DNA of 64,000 nt from positions 124,001 through 188,000 of the forward strand of contig NZ_PYOC01000001.1 in assembly GCF_003026215.1 (NCBI RefSeq), given 5' to 3'. Under the pieces are notes generated by a model. The model saw only the letters and a program-made list of their open reading frames with translations, ran no database searches and had not been told where the DNA came from. Source of the stretch: Photobacterium indicum (GTDB taxonomy: Bacteria > Pseudomonadota > Gammaproteobacteria > Enterobacterales > Vibrionaceae). Numbering within the stretch: the first letter of the stretch is position 1; every line of letters starts with the position of its first letter. Below, in pieces: positions 9,588-18,529 of the stretch. The translations under genes were made by a program, and so were the position numbers.

Positions 9588-10754
9588 TTACTTAATTACG
9601 ATTAACTCTGGCTCAGCACGCTCACTTAGCCATTCCGCTCCGTTCTCAGTGATCACGATATTCTCTTCGTGAACCATGGATTTACCTGGTGCATACACCA
9701 TGCCCGGCTCTAGAGTCATCACCATACCTGGCTTCAATACTGTGTTATCGGTAGCCGTATTTGATGGGCGCTCTGTTAACTCCATACCTAGACCATGACC
9801 TAGTCGACCAACGTCATTGCCAAGTGCGCCGTTCGCCTCTAATACTCCCCACATCGCGTTATAGATGTCGGTAGTTGTGGCACCTGGACGTGCAGCTTCA
9901 AAGCCTTTCGTGGTGGCCTCATAAGTCGCACGGTATGCAGCTTTAGTTTGCTCACTTGCATGACCAAATGCCCAGTTACGGTCAAAATCAGAGAAATATC
10001 CGTCACGTACTGCACCGGTATCAATGATCAGCACATCACCCTCTTCAATAATGCGATCTGTCGGTCCCATAATGATGCTGTCGTAACCATCAGGGCCAGA
10101 ACCCGCAATGATATACGGACATTCATCAGCACCGTCTAACAGCATGTCGATACGGAACTGCTTACAAATTTCACGTTCTGTCATACCTGAACGGGCGTAG
10201 TCAGGAACCTTGTTAAAACCAAGATTAGTAATTCGACAAATTTCACGCGTCTTCTCAATTTCTGCTTGAGATTTAATTTGACGTAACTCATGCATTACCA
10301 GTGATACATCAACAAACTCTTTTTTAACCATGGTGGTTAACTTCAAGTAATTGTTAACAGGCATACGTAAGTGGGATTCAATACCCAATGTTGCACCCAC
10401 TCGACCATGGCGACACGACAGTGAATTCAATGCGCTCGCCACTAAGCTGATGCCATCATCTTCAGGACGAGGCGATGGCCAAGTAATGATGTTTTCAATC
10501 CACGTTCCCGCCATACCACTTGCACCGATTTCAGGGATAACTGCGATTGGCTTACCTTCTGCTGGCACAATAACAAACCATGGACGAGTCGGGCTGTGCC
10601 AGAACTGAGTATGAAAACCAGTGAAATAACGCACATTAGGTTCAGTAGTGAAAATCATCGCGTCCAAATTCATTTCGTGCATCACTTTCTGTGCACGTGC
10701 TGTTCTATGTTCAAATTCAGACTGTTCAAAACCACGTTGTAAATAGTTAGTCAT
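9588..10754 (-). CDS. M24 family metallopeptidase (Xaa-Pro aminopeptidase / ectoine hydrolase-like)
   Basis: Pita-bread-fold dimetal hydrolase. N-terminal creatinase-like domain at about residues 15-150, then the M24 domain. All five metal ligands are visible: two Asp in IDTGAVRDGYFSDFDRN, His in LGHGLGMEL, Glu in TLEPGM and Glu in VHEENIV. I chose the Met at 10754 (388 aa) because AAGGAGAGG lies at ideal distance; an upstream in-frame start at 10790 would add 12 residues and overlap that site. It is the first gene of the leftward operon. Relatives include Xaa-Pro dipeptidases and the ectoine hydrolase DoeA/EutD, so a C-N bond in a small amide or ring is a plausible target. Confidence 0.87.
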   Translation of the reverse strand: MTNYLQRGFEQSEFEHRTARAQKVMHEMNLDAMIFTTEPNVRYFTGFHTQFWHSPTRPWFVIVPAEGKPIAVIPEIGASGMAGTWIENIITWPSPRPEDDGISLVASALNSLSCRHGRVGATLGIESHLRMPVNNYLKLTTMVKKEFVDVSLVMHELRQIKSQAEIEKTREICRITNLGFNKVPDYARSGMTEREICKQFRIDMLLDGADECPYIIAGSGPDGYDSIIMGPTDRIIEEGDVLIIDTGAVRDGYFSDFDRNWAFGHASEQTKAAYRATYEATTKGFEAARPGATTTDIYNAMWGVLEANGALGNDVGRLGHGLGMELTERPSNTATDNTVLKPGMVMTLEPGMVYAPGKSMVHEENIVITENGAEWLSERAEPELIVIK

Positions 10755-11105
10755 TGCGACCTCTCCTTTATTGTAATGGTCGTATAGCAACTAGTTGCAG
10801 TGCACAAAAGTGAACGATTAACCGCTACACAGTTCAATATTGTTTACGTTAGGGTGCTGCATGTTACTGACTATTCAGTTAAATAATGTGACCCACGTCG
10901 CGCAGTTAACTTTAGTGACCTTAAGTGTGCCTCATTTGAATAAATTTGTGATTAAAGTCAATTTTAGTTATATTTAGTGAACTTTAGAGTTGTCTAACAT
11001 CGCAATTTATAGTTTTATAGTTACACAAATTTGATTTTGAACTTGTCTTTTGGGTTTATGACGACCACAATAGTTAACAGAATTAGTTAACAATAGTGGT
11101 CCATA
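10755..11105. promoter_or_regulatory. divergent promoter region of the catabolic cluster, with a 39-bp dyad
   Basis: About 350 bases separate the leftward hydrolase/transport operon from the rightward regulator/RidA/lyase genes, so both promoters must lie here. At 11063-11101 there is a dyad: GACCACAATAGTTAAC facing a nearly complementary arm (14 of 16 positions pair), each arm containing GTTAAC. It ends four bases before the regulator ATG and so covers its ribosome site. This suggests autoregulation at DNA or mRNA level. Confidence 0.5.
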
Positions 11106-11783
11106 ATGAAACCAGTGGCATATGCGGCGTTTAATGCAGAGTTTACCGATAAAGACCGAGAATTCCTGGTAACTTATTTTCGGCTTGCCGACACGATTGC
11201 TGACTTCATTGGTCCTCATTGTGAAGTGGTAATCCACTCATTCGAAAGTCTTGAGAAGTCAGTCGTCAAGATCGTTAATGGGCACCATACTGGTCGTAAA
11301 GTTGGCTCACCGATCACGGATTTGGGATTAAAAATGCTCAGCCTGATCGAGAAAACAGGTGAAGTAACACCAAAGAGCTACTTCACCAACAGTAAAGATG
11401 GCTCTTTACTTAAATCAACAACTTGCGTGTTGGCTGGTGAAAATGGCAAACCGATAGGCTTGTTCTGTATCAACATGAACTTGTCCCATCCTTTTCCTGA
11501 AATAATTAAAACACTCATGCCTGATATGGCGCATTCACATGTCGGCGTTAGCGAAAATTTCAGTTCATCGGCAACAGATGTAATAGAACAAGCGCTTAAC
11601 CATGCAGTGCTCGAAATTGACAGTGATGCATCGATAAACCAGAAGGGCCGAAACAAAGCAATTACTAAGTTATTGCTTGAAAACGGTATCTTTGAACTAA
11701 AAGAGGCAACAGCGCTGGTTTCCGAGCACCTTGGAATCACTCGTCATGCCATTTATAAATATATTCGCGAATTTAAAGCGTAA
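11106..11783 (+). CDS. YheO/DauR-type transcriptional regulator
   Basis: Two-part regulator of 225 aa: an N-terminal YheO-like PAS domain (about residues 18-130, with GPHCEVVIHSFE and NGHHTGRKVGSPITDLGL) and a C-terminal helix-turn-helix (about 170-225, GRNKAITKLLLENGIFELKEA then ISRHAIYKYIRE-like ending). DauR, a family member, controls D-arginine use in Pseudomonas. It stands at the head of the rightward genes and opposite the leftward operon, so it is very likely the local regulator. The ligand is probably a cluster substrate or intermediate. Confidence 0.88.
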   Translation: MKPVAYAAFNAEFTDKDREFLVTYFRLADTIADFIGPHCEVVIHSFESLEKSVVKIVNGHHTGRKVGSPITDLGLKMLSLIEKTGEVTPKSYFTNSKDGSLLKSTTCVLAGENGKPIGLFCINMNLSHPFPEIIKTLMPDMAHSHVGVSENFSSSATDVIEQALNHAVLEIDSDASINQKGRNKAITKLLLENGIFELKEATALVSEHLGITRHAIYKYIREFKA

Positions 11784-11811
11784 TAATCGACTGAAAGATA
11801 AAGAGAAAATA

Positions 11812-12195
11812 ATGAAAACAAAAATCCATACAGATCTTGCACCTGCAGCAATTGGCCCTTATTCACAAGGTTTAGCTTTTAAAGATATGGTATTTACATC
11901 TGGTCAGTTACCGCTAGATCCAACCACCATGGCATTTGTTGAAGGTGGTATTAAAGAGCAAGCACGTCAATCTCTTGCAAACTTAAAAGCCGTACTTGAA
12001 GAAAGTGGTGCTGGTTTAGATACAGTACTGAAAACAACATGTTTCCTTTCTGATATGGAAAACTTTGTTGCTTTCAATGAAGTGTACACAGAAGTATTCG
12101 GAACAGACGTTGCGCCAGCACGTTCATGTGTTGAAGCGGCGCGTTTACCTAAAGATGCCTTGGTAGAAGTAGAAGCAATTGCTTTTATTAAATAA
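11812..12195 (+). CDS. RidA family enamine/imine deaminase
   Basis: A 127-aa YjgF/YER057c/UK114 protein. RidA hydrolyses reactive 2-aminoacrylate and other enamines released by PLP dehydratases and so protects PLP enzymes. Seen: APAAIGPYSQG, TSGQLPLDP, and the C-terminal APARSCVEAARLPKDALVEVEAIA block with the catalytic Arg. The Met at 11812 is preceded by GATAAAGAGAAAATA; a longer in-frame start at 11731 would overlap the regulator and is not used. The neighbouring lyase produces exactly this type of enamine, which makes the role here specific rather than general (inferred). Confidence 0.92.
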   Translation: MKTKIHTDLAPAAIGPYSQGLAFKDMVFTSGQLPLDPTTMAFVEGGIKEQARQSLANLKAVLEESGAGLDTVLKTTCFLSDMENFVAFNEVYTEVFGTDVAPARSCVEAARLPKDALVEVEAIAFIK

Positions 12196-12255
12196 TTAGC
12201 CATGAGGCTGCTTATGTAACCTTATTTTCTCGACCTTTCTTTCTGAGTAAACATC

Positions 12256-13437
12256 ATGCTTAACGTATCTAAAAACAGTTTTTATACTGGCCAAACATCG
12301 CCAACCTTTAATAAAGACATTGCTAAACAAGCTCGTGCGTTTCATGGCCAAATAGAAGGCTATAAACCTACACCTTTGGTTTCATTACCACTATTAGCTG
12401 AAAAGCTAGGTGTAAAATCAATCTTAGTGAAAGATGAATCTCACCGCTTTGGGCTAAATGCTTTTAAGGTACTTGGTGGCTCATACGCGCTAGGCCGTTT
12501 GTTAGCTGAATACCTTAATATTGATATTGCTGAAATTGATTTAAAAACAGTCTCTTCAAAATTAGACAAGCCGCTAGTTTTTACAACAGCAACCGCTGGT
12601 AATCACGGTACAGGTGTTGCTTGGGCTGCTCGAGAGATGGGTCAGAAAGCGGTTGTTTATATGCCAAAAGGGTCTTCACTAGTCAGTGCAGAGCGTATAC
12701 GTGGGCTAGGTGCTGAATGCATCATCACCGATGTAAACTACGATGACACAGTACGATTGGCCAATAAAACAGCCCAAGAAAATAGCTGGATGCTAGTGCA
12801 AGATACCGCTTGGGAAGGTTACGATAAAATTCCAACGTGGATCTCACAGGGTTACATGACAATGGCAGATGAAGCCATTGATCAAGCAGCTGAAATGCCT
12901 GAAGGTCAACCAACACATGTGCTTCTTCAAGCTGGTGTAGGTGCAATGGCTGGCGGTATTCTGGGCTATTTAGCTGACAGACTAGGTGCTGATAATTTCA
13001 AAACTATCATTGCTGAACCTGCTGTAGCTGATTGTATTTTCCGTTCTGGCACCAGTGAAGATGGCAACATGGTTAATGTATCAGGCGATCTAAATTCAAT
13101 CATGGCTGGTCTAGCATGTGGTGAACCAAATCCAGTTACCTGGCCAATTCTGCGTGATTGTAGTGATCTCTTTGTTTCTGTTGACGACAACGTTGCAGCA
13201 ACAGGCATGCGTATTTTAGGCAACCCTTTAAAGGGTGATCAAGCTATCACCAGTGGTGAATCTGGTGCTATTACTATGGGTTTACTGTACTTGTTGGCTA
13301 ACCATCCTGAAGGACAAAAAATTGCGCAGAGCATCGGGCTTGATCAAGATGCTGTTGTGATGATTTTCAGTACTGAAGGCGATACCAACGCTGATCGTTA
13401 CCGTCAAATTGCTTGGGAAGGCATGTTGTCACTTTAA
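12256..13437 (+). CDS. dpaL: diaminopropionate ammonia-lyase (PLP, fold type II)
   Basis: Converts 2,3-diaminopropionate to pyruvate and two ammonia. The family length of about 395 aa is met (393). PLP-binding Lys lies in NAFKVLGGSYAL; the phosphate/substrate loop TATAGNHGTGVAWAA and the glycine-rich segment LLQAGVGAMAGGILGY are clear. The N-terminal GYKPTPLVSLPLLAEKLG is typical of YgeX/DpaL. It ends the rightward operon and is followed by a strong terminator. Together with RidA and the M20 enzyme it suggests that the cluster frees and degrades a diaminopropionate unit. Other threonine-dehydratase-like activities are less likely. Confidence 0.88.
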   Translation: MLNVSKNSFYTGQTSPTFNKDIAKQARAFHGQIEGYKPTPLVSLPLLAEKLGVKSILVKDESHRFGLNAFKVLGGSYALGRLLAEYLNIDIAEIDLKTVSSKLDKPLVFTTATAGNHGTGVAWAAREMGQKAVVYMPKGSSLVSAERIRGLGAECIITDVNYDDTVRLANKTAQENSWMLVQDTAWEGYDKIPTWISQGYMTMADEAIDQAAEMPEGQPTHVLLQAGVGAMAGGILGYLADRLGADNFKTIIAEPAVADCIFRSGTSEDGNMVNVSGDLNSIMAGLACGEPNPVTWPILRDCSDLFVSVDDNVAATGMRILGNPLKGDQAITSGESGAITMGLLYLLANHPEGQKIAQSIGLDQDAVVMIFSTEGDTNADRYRQIAWEGMLSL

Positions 13438-13488
13438 TCATTAAAGCGCCAGTCTCTCATTTTATAAAGCAGTGCTCTCTTTAATACG

Positions 13489-13523
13489 ATGCCAGTCAAT
13501 TAAACGTTGGCTGGCATTTTTTT
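13489..13523 (+). terminator. rho-independent terminator after dpaL
   Basis: GC-rich hairpin ATGCCAG...CTGGCAT with a loop of about 15 bases, directly followed by seven T. It is placed about 50 bases after the dpaL stop codon. Confidence 0.85.
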
Positions 13524-13578
13524 AAATATATCTATACGACTTTTTCCATCATCATAAATATGAATGTAGATAGCTCGA

Positions 13579-14580
13579 TCACTCATTTTCAGTGATCAAT
13601 TCTGCTTCCTTGGCATAACGATTGGCCAGTATTGCGCAATAAAATATTTGAATCTGGTGATAAAACATAATCGGTAGCAAGATCATACCCAACATTGGGT
13701 TTGCACCGAATATCACTTTCGCCATTGGCACCCCAGCTGCCAGTGTTTTCTTGGTGCCACAAAAAACAGCGGTTATCTCATCTTCACGACTAAAACCAGC
13801 ACGGCGAGCAGCCCATGTAATACTGTGAACCATCAGCAATAAAACCAACGTGGCAGCGATTAACGCAACGCCCAATGTTTGCCATTCAAAATCATGCCAA
13901 ATACCATCTGCAACAGAATCACTGAAGGCATTATAGACAATCAGTAAAATAACCCATTTATCAATTTTATTAATAATTGTTTTTCTTTTTTCCAGCACTT
14001 TTAATGCAATAGGTCGGCATAGCTGCCCTACAACCATAGGTAATAACAGCAACTTTGAAATAGATAATACGGTATCAAGAATATCGAGCTTAACCCCTTC
14101 CATTCCCATGAATAGTTGAATTAGGAATGGCGTTATTAACACGCCTAGCAAGCTCGATAACGATGCATTGAATATCGCGGCAGGCACGTTTCCTTTGGCA
14201 ACACTGGTCATTGCGACAGATGAAGAAATTGTACTCGGTAATACAAATAAATAGCAAAAACCAAAAGCCAATGCCGAGGGCATAACAGATTGAAAAGCAG
14301 GACCGAATAACAACCATAATAAGGGGTACACAATAAACGTCGCGCTTTGCACAAAGATATGCAAACGCCAATTGCTAATACCTTGTTTGATCGCTTGTGG
14401 CGATAAGCCAACACCGTGTAAAAAGAAGATTAAAGCGATACCTAAACCTGTAATGGTATCGAGATGCAATAAACCGCCCGATTGCCCTAATGCCGGTAAG
14501 ATAGCAGCCAATGCAATTGCGGCTAACATTCCCATTAAGAACCATTCTTTTTTTATGTATTGAATACAGGCAGATCCCAT
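13579..14580 (-). CDS. bile acid:sodium symporter (BASS/SBF-like, YfeH type) family transporter
   Basis: Inner-membrane protein of 333 aa with nine to ten hydrophobic helices. The SBF-like features are visible: GLGIALIFFLHGVGLSP in helix 2, LPSTISSSVAMTSVAKGN in the middle, and the second crossing FCGTKKTLAAGVPMAKVIF. These fit the SBF_like (DUF4137/YfeH) branch. The substrate is unknown and probably an organic anion. It is divergent from an AraC regulator with an 80-base gap, which is a common transporter/regulator arrangement. Confidence 0.82.
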   Translation of the reverse strand: MGSACIQYIKKEWFLMGMLAAIALAAILPALGQSGGLLHLDTITGLGIALIFFLHGVGLSPQAIKQGISNWRLHIFVQSATFIVYPLLWLLFGPAFQSVMPSALAFGFCYLFVLPSTISSSVAMTSVAKGNVPAAIFNASLSSLLGVLITPFLIQLFMGMEGVKLDILDTVLSISKLLLLPMVVGQLCRPIALKVLEKRKTIINKIDKWVILLIVYNAFSDSVADGIWHDFEWQTLGVALIAATLVLLLMVHSITWAARRAGFSREDEITAVFCGTKKTLAAGVPMAKVIFGANPMLGMILLPIMFYHQIQIFYCAILANRYAKEAELITENE

Positions 14581-14662
14581 ATTATATCCTTTCGATAGTG
14601 ATGACTTTCTATAAGTAGGATACTAATATCATTATTTCTCGCTATCGATAAGTTGCTAGTAA

Positions 14663-15442
14663 ATGTCGAATAAAAGACAACATCGCTCTATTCCCGCATT
14701 AACACAGTTACCACGCCCTGTGTATGCTCGCAGTGAAAACTGGGATCACTCAGGAACGCAAACACTGTGGCATTCGCATGCATGGGGGCAATGGTCTTAC
14801 GCAATAAAAGGCGTGCTTGTTGTACATACTCACGCGGGTCGTTTTGTTGCACCACCGCAATACGCCATTTGGGTGCCAGAAGGGGTTGAGCACCAAGTTA
14901 TTTCAAGCGGTGCTGCTCAAATGCGCAGTTTATATATACGAACGGGTAGTTTAATAAATTTATGTTGGCACAACGCATGTGTTTGTGAAGTCAGTTCTTT
15001 GGCGAAAGAACTCGTACTACGCTTTGGCTGTTTTGATAGTGAGTACAAACTTAATGGAAAAGAAAATCGTCTCGCAAATGTACTATTAGATACACTTGAT
15101 GATTTACCCCAAGCACAAACACAATTACCGATGCCAAGTGATAAGCGTTTATTGGCTATTTTTGATTACCTACAAGTTCACACTGGTGAACAGATTAATA
15201 TTGATCAGATTGGTCATAACGTGGGGTTATCTGGGCGTAGCGTCAGCCGGTTATTCAAACAAGAAACAGGTTTAACCTTTCAACAATGGCGACAACGCTT
15301 ACGGCTACTTTCTGCATTAAATTTATTAGAACAAGCGATGCCCGTTACCCAAGTCGCCATGGAGTGCGGATATGAATCTTTATCTGCTTTTGTTGCTGCG
15401 TTTGGAAAACAGTTTGGCGAAACACCGGGGAAATATTTTTAG
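14663..15442 (+). CDS. AraC family transcriptional regulator with cupin sensor
   Basis: 259 aa. The N-terminal cupin (HSHAWGQWSYAIKGVLVVHT, then WVPEGVEHQV) is followed by two HTH motifs at about residues 165-255 (INIDQIGHNVGLSGRSVSRLFKQETGLTF and MPVTQVAMECGYESLSAFVAAFGKQFGETPGKYF). It is divergently transcribed from the BASS-type transporter and is its probable regulator. The next AraC gene converges with it. Confidence 0.88.
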   Translation: MSNKRQHRSIPALTQLPRPVYARSENWDHSGTQTLWHSHAWGQWSYAIKGVLVVHTHAGRFVAPPQYAIWVPEGVEHQVISSGAAQMRSLYIRTGSLINLCWHNACVCEVSSLAKELVLRFGCFDSEYKLNGKENRLANVLLDTLDDLPQAQTQLPMPSDKRLLAIFDYLQVHTGEQINIDQIGHNVGLSGRSVSRLFKQETGLTFQQWRQRLRLLSALNLLEQAMPVTQVAMECGYESLSAFVAAFGKQFGETPGKYF

Positions 15443-15491
15443 CTGTTTATCAAAAAATGATTATTAATAGGCCACGCACTCAATGAATACC

Positions 15492-16268
15492 TTATTCTAT
15501 TTTCGATCGCATGAACTGGCTTGGCGTGTCACCTAAGTGTTGTTTAAAAAAGCTGATAAAAGCACTGTCACTCGAAAAATCCAACACAAAAGCCACATCA
15601 GACACACTCTTACCTTCCGCTAATTGCTCTATTGCACCATGTAGACGCCATTGCTGTCGCCACGCTTGATAAGACATACCTGTTTGCTTGGTAAAAATAC
15701 GGGTAATTGTTTTCTCGCTAGCACCTATCTCGTGTGCCATTTGGTTCAACTGTTGAGGGTTTTTACTACCCGATTGCAATGAATCTAACCACAGGATCAA
15801 TCGCCCATCTGTCGGCAATACTAATTGTAATGATTGCTCTGGCGCTGCCGCTAACTCTTCAATAAATAAAGCAGAAATATTATTTTGCAGCTGAGCTGGC
15901 ATATCCCACTCCCACATAGCCATTCTTTCGATAAGCGCCTGTAGCAATGTATTAACCCCAATAATTTTCATTTTACTTGGCAATGCTGGAAAGGTCGCGA
16001 CATCAAAATACACTGAACGATACGCGACAACATTACGCATTTGAGCACAATGAACAGTACCCGCAGGAATCCAAGCGGCTCTCGTTGGCGGTAATACACA
16101 CTGCTTATTATCTAACGTAATTGTCATACAGCCCGCTGGAGCATACAAAAGTTGTGCTTTTTGATGTTGGTGCATGCCTGAATCGTGACGACCAACATCG
16201 GCAGCAATGCCAATAATCGGCGTATCTATATCATCGACATTAAATCTAGAATCATGGTCAATAATCAT
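15492..16268 (-). CDS. AraC family transcriptional regulator with cupin sensor
   Basis: 258 aa, the same architecture as the converging neighbour: an N-terminal cupin (HQHQKAQLLYAPAGCMTI, AAWIPAGTVHCAQM) and a C-terminal AraC double HTH (NQMAHEIGASEKTITRIFTKQTGMSYQAW; KSVSDVAFVLDFSSDSAFISFFKQHLGDTPSQF). The two proteins share layout but not close identity. No obvious target is adjacent; the next gene upstream on the other strand is the cystatin-like lipoprotein. Confidence 0.87.
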   Translation of the reverse strand: MIIDHDSRFNVDDIDTPIIGIAADVGRHDSGMHQHQKAQLLYAPAGCMTITLDNKQCVLPPTRAAWIPAGTVHCAQMRNVVAYRSVYFDVATFPALPSKMKIIGVNTLLQALIERMAMWEWDMPAQLQNNISALFIEELAAAPEQSLQLVLPTDGRLILWLDSLQSGSKNPQQLNQMAHEIGASEKTITRIFTKQTGMSYQAWRQQWRLHGAIEQLAEGKSVSDVAFVLDFSSDSAFISFFKQHLGDTPSQFMRSKIE

Positions 16269-16562
16269 TATTCAAGTCCAATTTTTGATATTTTATACAT
16301 TTATTATAATAACCGAACAAGCTTACTCTATGTTTGTTAAGTAATCACCTTACTGACAGTCTACCGATAGCCCCAAAGAGCGATAAATAATCTACCAGTG
16401 AAATCATGACAATTCCCTGACTATCAATCTGTACAGTACAAGGTTGAAATTGAACGTTCATTTTATAAATTATTTGAACGATGATTTATTATTAAATATA
16501 TTCACATCTAATCAGTGAGGATGTTTGCCTTGCTGTATATAAATTATGGGAAATTCTCTCGC
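16269..16562. other. intergenic region between AraC regulator and cystatin-like lipoprotein
   Basis: About 290 A+T-rich bases holding two outward promoters by position. A short perfect palindrome TGAACGTTCA occurs near 16450. No ORF with a credible ribosome site was seen. Confidence 0.35.
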
Positions 16563-16955
16563 ATGCAAAAACGATTAGCCTTGGTTTTATCATTCTGTGT
16601 TCTAACTGCGGTTGGATGTTCACAACAATCGACGCAAGCAACGATAGCAAAAGAGAAAAGTATCAACCCACTTTGTAATACCAAAGCGGGTATGGCAGGT
16701 GGGTGGCATGATTCAGCTGTAACACCAGAAGCAGCAGCTGCGGTAGACAGTGTGTTAGCCATGATGAATACATCAGCACAATTATCCAAAATTTTGTATG
16801 TAAAAGCGCAAGTTGTAAACGGCATAAACTATGCGATTGATTTTGAGTTAGATAATGGTGAAGTGTGGAATACACGTGTATACCGAAACCTAAAGGGTAA
16901 ATACACTATGACACAACCAGCAGCGCTTGGCAGCATGACGCAAGATTGCCAATAA
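16563..16955 (+). CDS. small lipoprotein with cystatin-like domain
   Basis: 130 aa. A type II signal peptide ends in LTAVGC with lipidated Cys19. The mature part carries the two hallmarks of cystatins in the right order: a Gly-rich N-terminal segment (MAGGW, residues 44-48) and the inhibitory loop QxVxG as QVVNG (residues 83-87), followed by a beta-rich tail. Cystatins inhibit papain-like cysteine proteases. The in-frame start at 16515 would put 16 non-signal residues before the leader, so I chose the Met at 16563. It is monocistronic, with its own terminator. Function as an inhibitor is inferred from motifs only. Confidence 0.72.
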   Translation: MQKRLALVLSFCVLTAVGCSQQSTQATIAKEKSINPLCNTKAGMAGGWHDSAVTPEAAAAVDSVLAMMNTSAQLSKILYVKAQVVNGINYAIDFELDNGEVWNTRVYRNLKGKYTMTQPAALGSMTQDCQ

Positions 16956-16987
16956 TGTTCATCTAAGCTGGCGTTGAAGTTAATACC

Positions 16988-17022
16988 GATAAGGTCGCCC
17001 TTGTGGCAACCTTATCGTTTTA
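16988..17022 (+). terminator. rho-independent terminator after the cystatin-like lipoprotein
   Basis: Nine-base stem CGATAAGGT/ACCTTATCG with additional inner GCC/GGC pairing, followed by TTTT. It probably also serves the converging antiporter operon in part. Confidence 0.75.
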
Positions 17023-17061
17023 AATACTGCCTATATGTAATATAGAATACATAGCTAACAG

Positions 17062-18483
17062 CTAAAGTGACAAAGTACCTGAAAGAATCAAATACAAAGC
17101 AGTAAGAGCCCCTCCGATAACCATCGCAGCTAAAACCTTTTCAATTGGACTAATAAGAAAACTTAGCCCGCGCTCTTTTCTTGAACGGAAGAAGAATGGT
17201 AATCCACACGAATAAAGTAATAGCGACAATAATAGGTAGTCTAACCCGCCAGCATAGATCAGCCATAAACCGTAGACAGAACCAATTGATGTCATCAGCA
17301 GTAAAGAGACCGCATGTTGTTTATTCTTAAGCGCGAGCTTCAATCCAAAACCAGCACACAACAAGTATGGTATTAGCGCCATCGATGAGGCCAGTTGAAT
17401 CAAGATATTATAACCAGCATCATTAACATAATTAATAACTAAAAATAGCGAGATAAGGCTATTAGTCAGCCACATTGCATTGGCAGGCACTTGTTTACTG
17501 TTCAGTTTTCCAAAAATAGATGGTGCAGTATTTTTAGATCCTCTAGCTGCAAGAAAGAGCATTTCACTAGATATCATTGTCCATGCCAGCAATGCCCCAC
17601 CAACTGAGACAATCAACCCAATATTAATCAGTACACCTCCCCAAGGACCAACTGCAAACTCAAGAACTTGCGCCATTGATGGATTTTTCATTCCTGCAAG
17701 TTCAGCTTGTGGCACTACGCCTAGAGAAAGCAAAGAAACACAGATAAGAAGAGTGATTGTAATCAGAAACCCTAAGATCGTTGCCTGGCTTACAACCTGC
17801 ATATTTTGAGCGCGGGACGCATAAACCGTGGCACACTCAATGCCTAAAAATACCCACACAGTGTAAAGCATGGTGTTTTTAACCTGACTGGTCACAGATC
17901 CGAGCTCAGGAGATCCCCAAAAATCAATTTGGAACGTTTCAATTTTAAATGCTAATGCAACGAGTAAGATAAATAACAGAATTGGGATTATTTTTGCGAT
18001 AGTCACGATAATATTCAGTGTCGTTGCGGATTGAACACCGCGTAACACGAAAAAGTGCAGTACCCACAACGTAATGATGCCGCAAACCATAGCGGGAAAA
18101 GTACTGCCGTCACCAAAGAAGTCAAAAACTTGAAATGAACCGAGTGCGCTGTAAATTACGACAAGGTAACCAACGTTACCAACCCAAACCGAAATCCAAT
18201 ACCCCCATGCGGCATTGAAACCAAGGTAGTCACCGAATCCCTCTCGAACGTAACCATAAACACCATCATCAATATCTGAGCGGTTGATCGACAACCATTG
18301 AAATATTTTTGCCAAGGTTATCATGCCAAAGAAAGTAATAATCCAAGCAATAATGATCGCGCCAGCTCCCGCTCCTTCAGCCATATTTTGCGGCAGACTG
18401 AAGATCCCACTACCAACAATCGCCCCAGTTACAAGAGCCGTCATTGCCAATAACCCTAGTTTACTCTCACTCTGCCGAGCCAT
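17062..18483 (-). CDS. APC family amino-acid antiporter (arginine:ornithine type)
   Basis: Twelve-helix permease of 473 aa. The N-terminal LGLLAMTALVTGAIVGSGIFSLPQNMAEGAG is the substrate-binding GSGIF unwinding of helix 1 found in APA antiporters such as ArcD, AdiC and YcaM. AAGGAG precedes the start. It lies 46 bases after the DDAH gene in one operon, so the likely exchange is methylarginine or arginine against citrulline or ornithine (inferred). Residues lining the AdiC site were not checked individually. Confidence 0.86.
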   Translation of the reverse strand: MARQSESKLGLLAMTALVTGAIVGSGIFSLPQNMAEGAGAGAIIIAWIITFFGMITLAKIFQWLSINRSDIDDGVYGYVREGFGDYLGFNAAWGYWISVWVGNVGYLVVIYSALGSFQVFDFFGDGSTFPAMVCGIITLWVLHFFVLRGVQSATTLNIIVTIAKIIPILLFILLVALAFKIETFQIDFWGSPELGSVTSQVKNTMLYTVWVFLGIECATVYASRAQNMQVVSQATILGFLITITLLICVSLLSLGVVPQAELAGMKNPSMAQVLEFAVGPWGGVLINIGLIVSVGGALLAWTMISSEMLFLAARGSKNTAPSIFGKLNSKQVPANAMWLTNSLISLFLVINYVNDAGYNILIQLASSMALIPYLLCAGFGLKLALKNKQHAVSLLLMTSIGSVYGLWLIYAGGLDYLLLSLLLYSCGLPFFFRSRKERGLSFLISPIEKVLAAMVIGGALTALYLILSGTLSL

Positions 18484-18529
18484 CTTCTTTCTCCTTAAAG
18501 AGAGGGCATCCTGCCCTCCTTATAACGTC

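Noticed and set aside
16515..16562. Upstream start of the cystatin-like lipoprotein
   Set aside because: It would put 16 residues ahead of an otherwise canonical lipoprotein signal peptide.
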